Counted from the stretch's first letter, positions 26,602 to 36,359 are shown. The stretch: 64,000 nucleotides of DNA from Butyribacter intestini (GCA_001414325.1 LLKB01000005.1:295060-359059); one strand, 5' to 3'. Notes: generated by a model from the letters alone, not told the origin. Program-made: numbers and translations.

Positions 26602-26635
26602 AATCAGGTGCCATGTTCACCACCGGCACCTGATT
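26602..26635 (-). terminator. Intergenic hairpin between nrdD and nrdG
   Basis: AATCAGGTGCC (26602-26612) pairs perfectly with GGCACCTGATT (26625-26635). No T-run follows on the minus strand, so it may be a processing or stability hairpin that sets the nrdD/nrdG ratio rather than a full terminator. Confidence 0.45.
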
Positions 26636-26677
26636 AAAGAGGCCCATCAACCGAAAGTAATAGGCAACTCTTGAATT

Positions 26678-28810
26678 TTACAGATGAAGTACTCTTGAAT
26701 TTATCTCTTTAGTCTTTCCGACATTCCAGAAATTCTCTCCAAGATAACCACAGGTTCTTCTGATAACCGTCATCTTGTTCTTGTCCTTATTATGACACTG
26801 TGGGCACTCCCATTCAAGGTCATCATTTATGATTATCTCTCCGTCATATCCACACACATGACAGTAGTCTGATTTCGTGTTAAACTCAGCATACTGTATA
26901 TTTTCGTATATGAATTTAACAACATCCTCAAGTGCTTCAAGATTATTTCTGAGATTTGGTATCTCAACATATGAGATAGCACCGCCTGATGAGATTTTCT
27001 GGAACTGGCTCTCAAATCTAAACTTCTCAAATGCATCTATCTTTTCACGCACATCCACATGATATGAATTTGTGTAATATCCCTTATCCGTCACATCTTT
27101 TATAACACCGAACTTCTTTTTGTCTATCTCTGCAAATCTGTAGCAAAGACTCTCTGCAGGTGTTCCGTAAAGACCAAATCCTATACCTGTTTCAAGTTTC
27201 CATGTATCACACGCAAGTCTCAATCTTTTCATGAGTCTGAGTGCAAAGTTTGTTCCCTTTGGATTTGTATGGCTTACTCCGGTCATAAGCTTTGTTGTTT
27301 CATACACACCTATATATCCGAGTGATATAGTTGAATACCCGTCATGTAAAAGTTTGTCTATAGGCTCATCCTTTCCAAGTCTTGCTATTGCCCCATACTG
27401 CCAGTGGATAGGACTTACGCTTGATAATGTTCCCTCAAGTGCATGATGTCTTGCCATAAGTGCATCAAAACATAAGGCAAGTCTTTCTTCAAGCAATGTC
27501 CAGAATTTTTCCTCATCGCCCTGAGCTATTATTGCTATCTGCGGGAGATTTATGCTGACAACTCCCTGATTAAATCGTCCCTCAAACTTATATTCTCCGT
27601 TTTCATCTTTCCACGGTGTGAGAAAACTTCTGCATCCCATACATGAAAATACATTACCTTCATAATTTTCACGCATTTTCTTAGCTGAAATATAATCAGG
27701 ATACATTCTCTTTGCCGAACATTTAACTGCAAGTCTTGTAAGATAATCGTACTTACCTCCTTTAAGGCAATTATGTTCGTCAAGTACATATATAAGTTTA
27801 GGAAATGCCGGTGTAACATACACACCCTTTTCATTTTTGATACCCTCTATTCTCTGATTAAGTATTTCTTCTATTATCATGGCATTTTCCTCTATGTAAG
27901 GATCATCCTTATCAAGATTAAGGAAAAGTGTCACAAAAGGTGACTGTCCGTTTGTAGTCATCAGTGTATTTATCTGGTACTGGATAGTCTGCACACCCGA
28001 CTTTAATTCATCCATAAGCCTGTCATTTACAAACTCCTCAAGTACATCCTCTGTAATAGTATCTCCATATTTTTGTCTATAATGAGCTTCATACTTATCA
28101 TGACTCTTTCTGAGATATTTTCCGAGGTGTCTTATATCAACTGACTGCCCGCCGTACTGACTGCTTGCAACCGCCGAGATTATCTGTGTCATGACCGTAC
28201 ACGCAACCTGAAAACTCTTTGGTGTTTCAATAAGTTTGCCGTTCATAACCGTACCATTTTCAAGCATATCGCCTATATTTATAAGGCAGCAGTTAAATAT
28301 GCTCTGAAGAAAATAATCCATATCATGAAAATGAAGTATTCCTTCTTCATGTGCTTTTACTATCTTCTCTGGAAGAAGTACTCTCTTTGTAAGATCTTTC
28401 GACACCTCACCGGCTATAAGATCTCTCTGTGTCGATGCTATATATGCATTTTTATTTGAGTTTTCTTCCATTACATCCTTGTTGCTGTTTTTTATAAGGC
28501 TCATGATGGAATCATCAGTAGTGTTTGCCCTGCGGACCATCTCTCTTGTATATCTATAGATTATATACTTCTTTGCAAGTTCAAATTTTCCCTCACTCAT
28601 GAGCTTTTGCTCTATCATATCCTGAATATCCTCAACCATCATGTTGTCAACATGCTTGTTCTCTATTCCGGCAACAATAGAGTCTATTTTCTCCTCATTT
28701 ACCTGCTCGTTTTTATCAACTTCCGCATTGGCTTTCTGGATCGCAACAATTATCTTATTGCGGTCATAATCAACGACTCTGCCATCCCTCTTGATTACCT
28801 TCATCATCAT
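26678..28810 (-). CDS. nrdD: Anaerobic ribonucleoside-triphosphate reductase
   Basis: A 710-residue class III reductase, reducing ribonucleoside triphosphates to deoxy forms without oxygen. Residues 1-90 are an ATP-cone (MKVIKRDGRVVDYDRNKI) for dATP control; the barrel contains FSCMGCRSFL; the C-terminus has a zinc-site pattern CHVCGYDG...CPQCHN and the glycyl-radical loop RRTCGYLGENFWNVGKT. Three ATG codons in tandem start the gene; GGAGG favours the second or third. Two NrdR boxes lie upstream. Confidence 0.96.
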   Translation of the reverse strand: MMMKVIKRDGRVVDYDRNKIIVAIQKANAEVDKNEQVNEEKIDSIVAGIENKHVDNMMVEDIQDMIEQKLMSEGKFELAKKYIIYRYTREMVRRANTTDDSIMSLIKNSNKDVMEENSNKNAYIASTQRDLIAGEVSKDLTKRVLLPEKIVKAHEEGILHFHDMDYFLQSIFNCCLINIGDMLENGTVMNGKLIETPKSFQVACTVMTQIISAVASSQYGGQSVDIRHLGKYLRKSHDKYEAHYRQKYGDTITEDVLEEFVNDRLMDELKSGVQTIQYQINTLMTTNGQSPFVTLFLNLDKDDPYIEENAMIIEEILNQRIEGIKNEKGVYVTPAFPKLIYVLDEHNCLKGGKYDYLTRLAVKCSAKRMYPDYISAKKMRENYEGNVFSCMGCRSFLTPWKDENGEYKFEGRFNQGVVSINLPQIAIIAQGDEEKFWTLLEERLALCFDALMARHHALEGTLSSVSPIHWQYGAIARLGKDEPIDKLLHDGYSTISLGYIGVYETTKLMTGVSHTNPKGTNFALRLMKRLRLACDTWKLETGIGFGLYGTPAESLCYRFAEIDKKKFGVIKDVTDKGYYTNSYHVDVREKIDAFEKFRFESQFQKISSGGAISYVEIPNLRNNLEALEDVVKFIYENIQYAEFNTKSDYCHVCGYDGEIIINDDLEWECPQCHNKDKNKMTVIRRTCGYLGENFWNVGKTKEINSRVLHL

Positions 28811-28962
28811 ATTTCCTCCAATCTATGCAGTCATGTATAGTCAAATAACTACATGACTCTATGTTCTTTTCCTGACCTGCATTTATATATGTATTCCACA
28901 TATACAACATGACTCTCTCAAAGAACGCAAGACTTATTATAGCACCTGGGCGAAAAAATGTC

Positions 28963-29007
28963 CACAATATATTGTGTTTATTTTGCAATAAATCACAAAA
29001 TATTGTG
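28963..29007 (-). promoter_or_regulatory. Tandem NrdR boxes controlling nrdDG
   Basis: CACAATATATTGTG (28963-28976) and CACAAAATATTGTG (28994-29007) match the NrdR palindrome (ACACwATATwTGTGT type) and start 31 bp apart, three helical turns, as in known nrd operators. They lie about 150-200 bp upstream of nrdD. The nrdR gene is not in the window. Confidence 0.85.
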
Positions 29008-29054
29008 GACACCCTTTATTTACTATATCTTACTGCTGTAGTATGCCAATGCGG

Positions 29055-29972
29055 TCAGATTGATTTATGCCCCGGTGTGGTATCAGCAATACGCTGTGTG
29101 TCTTTTGACAATCCCATTATTCCTCTTATCTCATCAACAGGAATTTTGGTATATTCTGACAATTCCTCTTTTGTCGGAACCCTTCCCATCTCCTCAGTCA
29201 TATACTTTGCCGCTTCATTGAGCAGATTTGTGCGTGCGAGAACTGCTGATTCCCAATCTTTATCCGAAGTCACTGTGTCTAACAAAGATTCTATCGCATT
29301 TGTAACTTCCATATATATAGCACCATCTATACTGTCAAAATTTGGAACATTATTATCAACAAAATTCTTTTTATTTTCTTCTATCACGGATATTGCTTCA
29401 AGTAATCCTACATTTCCCTCAGCAATAAGTTCATCCATCCCTGTTATCCCTTTTTTGACATTCTCCCTGTCTGCATAATTGCGTGCGATTTTTACTACCT
29501 GTGCAAGCCTGTTCTCTACAAATCTATTCCTGGCATTTTTATCACCATCCATAAATTTCTGAATCAGATTTCTCTCTTCAGCGTCATCATAATAGTCAAG
29601 TTTTCCTATTTCATCCATATAAAGTTTATTGTTATATTCTGCTCTTTTTTTTGACAACTCCTTTGGAGAAGTATTGTTTTCTTTTTTATCATTATGCTTT
29701 TCAGATTCGGTTTCCTCATCCGAAAGCTCTTTATCTTCATTTTTATCACTTTCATTACTTTGCAAGTCAACTGCTTTTGGCACAAATCTGTATCCCTCAA
29801 CCTCTATTCCTGCAAGGGAAAGATAGTAATAAACCTGTTCCATTTTATCATCAGACAGTTCTAAATCACTTAAATATTTTTTCACTTCATCTTTTGCAAG
29901 CTTATTATCCTGCGAAGCTGCAATACTTTTGACTGCCTCTAATTCTTCTAAAAATTTTCCCTGTTCTGACAT
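29055..29972 (-). CDS. Sigma-70-like protein lacking region 4
   Basis: A 305-residue protein. Residues about 25-62 (VKKYLSDLELSDDKMEQVYYYLSLAGIEV) resemble sigma region 1.1; 63-115 are an acidic linker; LYMDEIGKLDYYDDAEERNL matches region 1.2; RNRFVENRLAQVVKIARNYADR and ELIAEGNVGLLEAI match regions 2.1-2.2; NEAAKYMTEEMGRVPTKEEL matches region 3. The aromatic DNA-melting and -10 recognition part (2.3-2.4) is poorly kept and region 4 is missing; the protein stops just after region 3. It may bind core RNA polymerase without acting as a normal sigma factor. AGGAGAG precedes the ATG. No partner is adjacent. Confidence 0.7.
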   Translation of the reverse strand: MSEQGKFLEELEAVKSIAASQDNKLAKDEVKKYLSDLELSDDKMEQVYYYLSLAGIEVEGYRFVPKAVDLQSNESDKNEDKELSDEETESEKHNDKKENNTSPKELSKKRAEYNNKLYMDEIGKLDYYDDAEERNLIQKFMDGDKNARNRFVENRLAQVVKIARNYADRENVKKGITGMDELIAEGNVGLLEAISVIEENKKNFVDNNVPNFDSIDGAIYMEVTNAIESLLDTVTSDKDWESAVLARTNLLNEAAKYMTEEMGRVPTKEELSEYTKIPVDEIRGIMGLSKDTQRIADTTPGHKSI

Positions 29973-30202
29973 ATATCTCTCCTACTTTCATACATAATAA
30001 ATTTTGCAATAAACATCTTTCATGGATGCAGCTTTCTTATTTTAATACTATACTCATTATTATGCAAGAAAAATGGACTGCCATATGAATATATAATCCT
30101 ACTGACAATCCATTTCCAAAATACACTTTGTAATATTATCATTACAAAAGCTTAAGTACCTATAATCTTAATTCATAAAATCTTCTTAAAAATCACTCTT
30201 AA

Positions 30203-30784
30203 TTATTTCTTAAATGTGAGCTTGAAGCTTACTTTAAGACTCTTCTTAAATTTTAATTTATTAGGATCTACAGGATAATTTGCCTTTTTAGCACCTGTGC
30301 CACCTTTACCATATACATTGAAGATCTCAAGACGGAACTTATTGTTCTTCTGGTCTTTCTCAAGATATCCCTGTTTAAGCTTGTTAGCCTTTACTTTTAT
30401 AGCTTTGCCGTCAACATAAATCTTTACCTTTGAAATTTTAATCTGGCTTGGCTTATATGTTTTCATCGCATTTTCAATATCTACACAAAATACACTTGCT
30501 TTAGATGTTTTCTCTTTTGCTCCTGTTTTAAGCTTACTCTTTGTAAGAGTCATTGAAACATTCTGTGTTCCTTTTTTAGCTTTAATAGTCTTTGGTGAGT
30601 CATACTCTCCCTTAGCAGTATTCATGTTTGCAGTTACTTTCCACTTGTCATCTGCAAACATAACATATGTCTTAAATTTCTTTGCAGCACTGGCTTTCTG
30701 AGTCATTCCTGCTGTTCCTGCTACTACCATTGAGAGTGCTAATGCAACCGACACTCCTTTTTTAGTTAATTTTGAAAGTCTCAT
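30203..30784 (-). CDS. Secreted protein of unknown function (paralog 1)
   Basis: A 193-residue exported protein: signal peptide MRLSKLTKKGVSVALALSMV with cleavage near ASA-AKK, then a Lys-rich beta-strand domain. The segment KVKIYVDGKAIKVK followed by FRLEIFNVYGKGG parallels KVFFDGKKVKTIK and VQLQIINMWNSR in the next gene, so the two are paralogs. GGAGG favours the ATG at 30784 over the in-frame GTG at 30799. No enzyme motif, sortase signal or membrane anchor is seen; an extracellular binding or structural role is a guess. Confidence 0.7.
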   Translation of the reverse strand: MRLSKLTKKGVSVALALSMVVAGTAGMTQKASAAKKFKTYVMFADDKWKVTANMNTAKGEYDSPKTIKAKKGTQNVSMTLTKSKLKTGAKEKTSKASVFCVDIENAMKTYKPSQIKISKVKIYVDGKAIKVKANKLKQGYLEKDQKNNKFRLEIFNVYGKGGTGAKKANYPVDPNKLKFKKSLKVSFKLTFKK

Positions 30785-30886
30785 ATTCTTTTCCTCCACT
30801 TTAACGCTTTATTTTTATATAGAATATATTACTCAATATACACTACAATTTTAAATGCCATTGTCAAGTTCATGTACGGGCAGTAA

Positions 30887-31459
30887 CTATTTAATCTTTA
30901 CTGTATATGTCACCTTTATGGTTTTCTTTGGCATAGTGTACTTAAATTTGGCAACACGGCTGTTCCACATATTGATAATCTGAAGCTGTACAAATCCGTC
31001 TGTCTGACCAGGATCAGGTGTTAAAACTCCTTTTTTGATAGTCTTAACTTTTTTTCCGTCAAAGAAAACTTTTACATTTGTAACAGTAACTTTTTTCTTG
31101 TCTTTTCCTTTAATATTTGTATCTACATAGAGTGTATTGAATGTCTTGTCTTTTGCGATACATTTATTAAGTCCTGTAAGCTGAACAGTGTATGTCTTTT
31201 TACCTTTTTTCATTGTGGTGTCTTTAAACTTTACACTGTTTTTTGACAATTTGTTTGTCGTGTTCTGAAGTTTGTTTGAAAACTTTGCATCGTCATGCTG
31301 ATTTCTGAATGTAAACTTCGCTGTCTGCAGACAAAGATAAGCTTTATAACTTGCTGCATCGGCTTTCTTTGTGCTTGGTGTTGCTACAACTGAGCTTGCA
31401 GTAACGGCTACTGCGACGGCTACTGCCAATACTTTTTTTGCAAATTTACTGAAATACAT
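30887..31459 (-). CDS. Secreted protein of unknown function (paralog 2)
   Basis: A 190-residue exported protein with signal peptide (cleavage near ADA-ASY at about residue 35) and a Lys/Thr-rich all-beta domain ending PKKTIKVTYTVKIK. It shares size, order and the VFFDGK / QLQIINMWN segments with the neighbouring 30203-30784 gene, 100 bp downstream. GGGAGG lies before the ATG. Function unknown; the pair probably arose by duplication. Confidence 0.7.
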   Translation of the reverse strand: MYFSKFAKKVLAVAVAVAVTASSVVATPSTKKADAASYKAYLCLQTAKFTFRNQHDDAKFSNKLQNTTNKLSKNSVKFKDTTMKKGKKTYTVQLTGLNKCIAKDKTFNTLYVDTNIKGKDKKKVTVTNVKVFFDGKKVKTIKKGVLTPDPGQTDGFVQLQIINMWNSRVAKFKYTMPKKTIKVTYTVKIK

Positions 31460-31669
31460 AAAATTTCCTCCCTTATCATATCATGATCTAGTGTAATATT
31501 TTACAATGTGATTATTATTCATTCACATCTTGTTCACAATTCATATTGTATTTTAATCTTTAAAAAGATAATACACAACAAAAACGAAACCTTTTACCCC
31601 AAAAATGAGACATTTAACATACCTGCCTTATTTCGGCTTATTTTGCCATTTTTATGTCGTATTTCTGCC

Positions 31670-32176
31670 TTATCTTGCAAGTATTTTTGTAATCTTAGCT
31701 ATATACATAGTATGGTAGTCCTTATCTTTATACCATATTTCGTCAATAGTTTCATCAAGAAAATCTTTCGGTTCTATATCAGTCTTTGACATTACCTCAC
31801 AGATAAATACCATATTTGCTTCGTCAATATAAGGTACTCCATCACAATAATCAACTTTTACTTTTGCGGCTTTCATCTTATCCTCGTCTCTTCCTGAAAC
31901 TGTACCAAGATATTTCATATCCCTGCGGTATTCTTCTCCCGGAAAACTAAGTGAAAACTTACCCTTTTTATCAATAAACTCTTTTGTGAATCTGCTCTGT
32001 CTTATAAACACAAAGACAGAATCCTTTCCCCACATCTCTCCTACTGCTCCCCATGAAGCAGTCATCGAATTTGCTTTTTCTTCATCACCTGCCGTAACAA
32101 GCATCCAGTCCTTTCCTATTTTTTTAAACGGATTCATATCCATGTAATCAACTGAAACTTCCTGAAAACTATGCAT
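31670..32176 (-). CDS. Flavin reductase-like FMN-binding protein
   Basis: A 168-residue split-barrel flavoprotein. The start FKKIGKDWMLVTAGDEEKAN, NSMTASWGAVGEMW and FIRQSRFTKEFIDKKGKFSLSF are typical of the flavin reductase/DIM6-NTAB family in Clostridia, which bind FMN and reduce flavins or act as small electron carriers. AGGAGG is placed well for the ATG. It is transcribed away from the PHP-domain gene. Confidence 0.85.
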   Translation of the reverse strand: MHSFQEVSVDYMDMNPFKKIGKDWMLVTAGDEEKANSMTASWGAVGEMWGKDSVFVFIRQSRFTKEFIDKKGKFSLSFPGEEYRRDMKYLGTVSGRDEDKMKAAKVKVDYCDGVPYIDEANMVFICEVMSKTDIEPKDFLDETIDEIWYKDKDYHTMYIAKITKILAR

Positions 32177-32350
32177 TTTTTATTCCTCCTAAAAATCTTT
32201 TTATATATTTTAGCATAAAATCGACTAAAAAAATGATTTTTTTATTATTTTATGCATTTTTTTCAAATAGATAATAGTTGTTTTGCCCGCCGCATAATGC
32301 TATACTATGAATTACTACTAATTTATTGCTTATTGGAGGCTGATACGGAT

Positions 32351-33019
32351 ATGAAAGTTGAGATGCACACACACACAAGCGAAACAAGTCCCTGTGCACA
32401 TATTTGCGCACAGGATGTAATAAAAATGTATAAAGAAGCAGGATATGATACCGTTGTTATAACCGACCACTACAGCAAATGGGTATTTGAAAAGAACTGT
32501 GCAAAAACTCCTGACGAAGTCACTTCACATTTTTTAAAAGGATACAAAACAGCTCTTGGCTGTGCAGAAACATATGATATAAATGTATTGCTCGGCTGTG
32601 AGGTAACACTCACGGAAAGTCCCAATGACTATCTTTTATACGGTGTAAACGAAGACTTTTTCCATACACATCCTTTTTTATACAATCTTTCCCTCGAAGA
32701 ATTATCTGAAATATGTCACAATGAAAATATACTTATCGTTCAGGCTCATCCAAATAGAGCCTACTGCGAACCGGTAAATCCTGCACTTCTTGACGGTGCC
32801 GAAGTTTTCAACGGCAATCCACGCCACGACAGCAACAATGATAAAACTTATGCCTGGGCATATGAACATGACCTTATCATGACATCAGGAAGTGATTTTC
32901 ACGAAAAAGAAGACCTCGCTCTCGGAGGTATAATCACAGAGTACGATATAAAGACTGAAAATGATCTTATACAGACCCTTTTGTCAGGAGATTACAGTCT
33001 TATAACGCCTGTTGAATAA
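32351..33019 (+). CDS. PHP-domain metal-dependent phosphoesterase
   Basis: A 222-residue PHP-family protein. Metal-binding motifs are MHTHTSE (near residue 5), ITDHYS, GCEVTL, AHPNRAY and the late GSDFHE. The family includes histidinol phosphatases and nucleotide or sugar phosphoesterases; the substrate is not evident. The frame is open upstream to 32252, but the motif-bearing N-terminus begins at the ATG at 32351, with GGAGG upstream. A BrkB-type membrane gene follows by 39 bp. Confidence 0.85.
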   Translation: MKVEMHTHTSETSPCAHICAQDVIKMYKEAGYDTVVITDHYSKWVFEKNCAKTPDEVTSHFLKGYKTALGCAETYDINVLLGCEVTLTESPNDYLLYGVNEDFFHTHPFLYNLSLEELSEICHNENILIVQAHPNRAYCEPVNPALLDGAEVFNGNPRHDSNNDKTYAWAYEHDLIMTSGSDFHEKEDLALGGIITEYDIKTENDLIQTLLSGDYSLITPVE

Positions 33020-33058
33020 AATTATATAACACGATTATAACTTAAAGGAATAGCTTTT

Positions 33059-33964
33059 ATGAAAAATAAAAAAATAATTGATATTTCGGATAACAGAACT
33101 TTACTCTCAAAGTTTAGTTATTTATATGCAAAAATTAACAGACTTATGAATCACTTTAAGAAAGCTGCTTTATCTGCATTTGCAGGGCAGGCGGCTTTCT
33201 TTATGATTCTTTCTTTTTTCCCTTTTTTCATGTTTTTACTGTCGCTTTTCCGGTACACTCCATTTACCAAAAGTATGCTCCTTAAAACAGCATCTGCACT
33301 CGTCCCTGAGTACTTTAGAAATTATCTTGGCAGTATAATAAATGAAATATATAATGTGCAGACTGGTGCCGTACTGTCAGCTACGATCATTGTTGCCATA
33401 TGGCTAGGCTCAAAAGCATTCTTATCACTTATCCAGGGTCTTAATTCAGTCTATAACCTTGATGAGACAAGAAATTATATAATAATACGCATCTACTCCT
33501 TTTTTTATACGGTAGTCTTTGCAATTCTTATTGTTGTAATACTTACAGTTATCGTATTTGGAAATAAACTGTATTATTATATCAGACAGCATTTTCCATT
33601 TACTGAAAAGCCTCTTGCTTCTATTATAAATGTAAGAGCTGTCATAAGCTTTTTGGTTTTATTTTTGTTTTTCTGGTTGTTGTATGTAATACTTCCAAAC
33701 CGCAAAGCAACATTTACGCACCAGCTTCCCGGAGCACTTGTGGCAAGTGCCGGCTGGCTTATCTTTTCATACATCTATTCTTTTTATGTAAACAACATCA
33801 ATAATTACTCAAAATTTTATGGACCAATGACTACTATGGCTCTGCTGATGTTGTGGTTGTATGCCTGTATGTATATACTTTTTCTTGGAGGTATGTTAAA
33901 TCATCTGCTCGAAAAAAAAATACCGGCAAAAGCAAAAAAGCTGACAAACAATTCAAAAATATAA
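33059..33964 (+). CDS. YihY/BrkB-family inner-membrane protein
   Basis: A 301-residue polytopic protein with about six membrane segments. The family pattern is visible as AALSAFAGQAAFFMILSFFP near residue 40, SKAFLSLIQGLNSVYN, LPNRKATFTHQLPGALVASA and YGPMTTMALLMLWLY. The family was once called ribonuclease BN but has no nuclease activity; function is unknown, perhaps transport. It is probably co-transcribed with the PHP gene and ends at a strong terminator (33985-34015). Confidence 0.88.
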   Translation: MKNKKIIDISDNRTLLSKFSYLYAKINRLMNHFKKAALSAFAGQAAFFMILSFFPFFMFLLSLFRYTPFTKSMLLKTASALVPEYFRNYLGSIINEIYNVQTGAVLSATIIVAIWLGSKAFLSLIQGLNSVYNLDETRNYIIIRIYSFFYTVVFAILIVVILTVIVFGNKLYYYIRQHFPFTEKPLASIINVRAVISFLVLFLFFWLLYVILPNRKATFTHQLPGALVASAGWLIFSYIYSFYVNNINNYSKFYGPMTTMALLMLWLYACMYILFLGGMLNHLLEKKIPAKAKKLTNNSKI

Positions 33965-33984
33965 TTAAAATCATATAAAAAACA

Positions 33985-34015
33985 TAAGGCAGACCGTAAA
34001 GTCTGCCTTATAATT
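33985..34015. terminator. Bidirectional terminator
   Basis: TAAGGCAGAC (33985-33994) pairs with GTCTGCCTTA (34001-34010) followed by TAATTTTTAT, between convergent genes. Confidence 0.85.
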
Positions 34016-34041
34016 TTTATGCAATATTTCAAATACTACTA

Positions 34042-35676
34042 TCAATAACCTTTCAACGCTGTCACTTTAACTCCTGAAAAATAATGATTTAATATCTGTC
34101 TGTAGTTAAAGCCCTGCTTTGCCATGTTGCCGGCTCCACTCTGACTCATACCTGTTCCATGTCCGAAACCTCCTCCGGTTATCTTAAATCCGCCTGATAC
34201 TGCATCTATGTAAAATGCTGCACTTGGAAGCATAAAATAACCTGCCATGTCTGTACCATATCTTCGCTTTATCGTCTCACTTACGGGAGCAAGCACTTTT
34301 CTTATGTTATACTGGTTACATACTTTATAAGTGTTTTTGTTTCCTCTTATTATAATCTCTGATGCCATCCCGCTTTTTTCACGCTTTGTTATCTCAATAC
34401 TCTTTATCTTTCCCGTAACAAAACCTGACCTTGATTTGTATTTTCCATTTTTCAGCTTAGTGAGGACATTTGCATTATTTGACACATAACATGAACTCAA
34501 AGCTGAATCTATACGGCTTCTTAAGCTTTTTTCCTTAATCTTTACGGACCAGCGGTACCATTCTTCTTTACTGTCATATGTTGTGCAACTCTCATTATTT
34601 ATAAAGTTTCTGAAAATCTGCTCATTTGACAGATTATATCCTTTTATTCCTGTTTTTCTTCTGGATCTTGCCGTAATCTGAAACCGGCTGTCAAGATATG
34701 ATATTTTTGACGGTGTATTCCACACATCCTGACCGTCAGCCGTATAACCCCACGATGTTGAAAAATAGTAAGCAGTTACGACTTTCCCTGATTTTTTCAT
34801 AACTCTCTCAAATGTCCCGTCAACAGCTTTTCTCGACCTTTTGTCCTCAGGAATATTGTTATATACCTGACAGGCAACACTATCATCAACATCTGCACCA
34901 TACTCAGCATATTTTCCGGATTTCATCTGATTGTATGCATAACTTCTCGCACATACTGCCTGTGTTTTAAGTGCCTCCATAGGATTTGAGGTTGACATCT
35001 CACTTGGAAGTACCGCATAAAGATACTGCTCTATAGGAAGTGTATTTGTAAGCAGAAGCCCTTTTGATTTATATTTTATTGTCATAGTTCCACGATACTC
35101 AGGGTGTATATTCTGCCTTTTTATATTAAGCACTTTTATCTTTGCACCATTGTAAGAACCTGCAACTATCTTTTTCCCTTTTAATTTTTTGTCACTTGCA
35201 TTAAATACTGCCTTTTTTCCAGCCGCATAACTCTTTGTCTTATTATTTACCTTTACATAAAAACTGCTTGAAGATGTAAGCTTTATCTTTTTGTGAAACA
35301 TATCAGAAAAATTACTATTTGTAATAAGCACCCTTAAAGGTTTACTGCTTTCAGGATGTGCAGCTATGTGTTCCACCCTCCTTTTCTTATGTTTTTTTCT
35401 TTTATTTTTAGCAGTATTATTTTTTTTAACAGTTTTTGTGTTCTTTGTTTTTGAACTTTTATTATCGTTACTATCAGCTTTGCTGCCATCTTTTTCACGG
35501 TTTATTGTATTTTGTGTCTGTGTTTTTACACTCTTCTTTTTACCGCCAAAATATCCCTCAATATAAGCCTGTAACACTATACATATAAAAACCATGATGC
35601 TTATCACAGCTATTATGATAAGCACCTGCTTTTTATTATTTAATTTTCCTTTATTGTTCTTTTTCATCTTTTCCAT
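34042..35676 (-). CDS. SpoIID/LytB-domain protein
   Basis: About 544 residues. An N-terminal membrane segment (QVLIIIAVISIMVFICIVLQ) is followed by a long Lys/Asn/Thr-rich low-complexity linker and then the SpoIID domain, with NTLPIEQYLYAVLPSEMSTS, ALKTQAVCARSYAYNQMKSG, YYFSTSWGYTADGQDVW and GFGHGTGMSQSGAGNMAKQG. SpoIID is a lytic transglycosylase that thins peptidoglycan during engulfment; this paralog with an extended linker may act on the cell wall outside sporulation. Starts at 35676 or 35667 are both possible after AAGGCGGG. Confidence 0.85.
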   Translation of the reverse strand: MEKMKKNNKGKLNNKKQVLIIIAVISIMVFICIVLQAYIEGYFGGKKKSVKTQTQNTINREKDGSKADSNDNKSSKTKNTKTVKKNNTAKNKRKKHKKRRVEHIAAHPESSKPLRVLITNSNFSDMFHKKIKLTSSSSFYVKVNNKTKSYAAGKKAVFNASDKKLKGKKIVAGSYNGAKIKVLNIKRQNIHPEYRGTMTIKYKSKGLLLTNTLPIEQYLYAVLPSEMSTSNPMEALKTQAVCARSYAYNQMKSGKYAEYGADVDDSVACQVYNNIPEDKRSRKAVDGTFERVMKKSGKVVTAYYFSTSWGYTADGQDVWNTPSKISYLDSRFQITARSRRKTGIKGYNLSNEQIFRNFINNESCTTYDSKEEWYRWSVKIKEKSLRSRIDSALSSCYVSNNANVLTKLKNGKYKSRSGFVTGKIKSIEITKREKSGMASEIIIRGNKNTYKVCNQYNIRKVLAPVSETIKRRYGTDMAGYFMLPSAAFYIDAVSGGFKITGGGFGHGTGMSQSGAGNMAKQGFNYRQILNHYFSGVKVTALKGY

Positions 35677-35753
35677 TCCCGCCTTATTAATTCTAAAAAC
35701 TATAATCACCGGTACACCTGACATTCATTGTCAGATATACCGATAAAAAATGA

Positions 35754-36347
35754 CTATTTTGCTGATGTTGCCGTCGGTGCTGCAGTTGCCTCAGCCTTTA
35801 ATTCCTTTTTGGTAGTTTCAAAATCAGATGTAAATGCAGACTCTACCATGTACACTTTCTTTGTATCATTGTCAATGTAAGCGTATCGTCCTTCACCTGC
35901 AACCGACTCGTCTCCTGCCGTCAATGTCTTTTTATTGCCGTCTTTATCTGTAATATCGACCTGTAAAGCAGGTTCTTTAAGTCCGTACTGTGACAAATCG
36001 GTGCAATCTGATGTAACCTCACTTGTAGCAGACATCTTTTTTACATCACTTACAAGAGTCTCCACCTTGCTCTGTTCAAGGCTGTATTTGGTGTCATCCT
36101 TTAACACCCACTTGTTTTTGTTTTTCACGAATGTAAGCTCCGCCGTGCTGTTCTTGAAATGAAGCTCTGCAATATCTGATTCTTTTATTGAATACAGCTC
36201 TATATTATTCTCTGCTTCTTCCTTTTTTTCACTATTGTCCTTATGCTTTGTTGCCACAAAAAATACAATTATCAATGCTATTAGGAGAACACATAATCCA
36301 ATTATTGTCAATAGCTGTCTGTTTTTCTTTGACACTTTTCCGCCCAT
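35754..36347 (-). CDS. DUF4340-domain membrane-anchored protein
   Basis: A 197-residue protein with one N-terminal membrane segment (LLTIIGLCVLLIALIIVFFVA) and an extracytoplasmic beta-rich domain of the DUF4340 type: YSIKESDIAELHFKN, WVLKDDTKYSLEQSKVETLV, LSQYGLKEPALQVDI and GRYAYIDNDTKKVYMVE. It is the last gene of an ATPase-permease-GldG-DUF4340 operon, the order found in gliding-type ABC clusters in many phyla. AGGAGG before the ATG. Confidence 0.85.
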   Translation of the reverse strand: MGGKVSKKNRQLLTIIGLCVLLIALIIVFFVATKHKDNSEKKEEAENNIELYSIKESDIAELHFKNSTAELTFVKNKNKWVLKDDTKYSLEQSKVETLVSDVKKMSATSEVTSDCTDLSQYGLKEPALQVDITDKDGNKKTLTAGDESVAGEGRYAYIDNDTKKVYMVESAFTSDFETTKKELKAEATAAPTATSAK

Positions 36348-36359
36348 GTTGTTCCTCCT

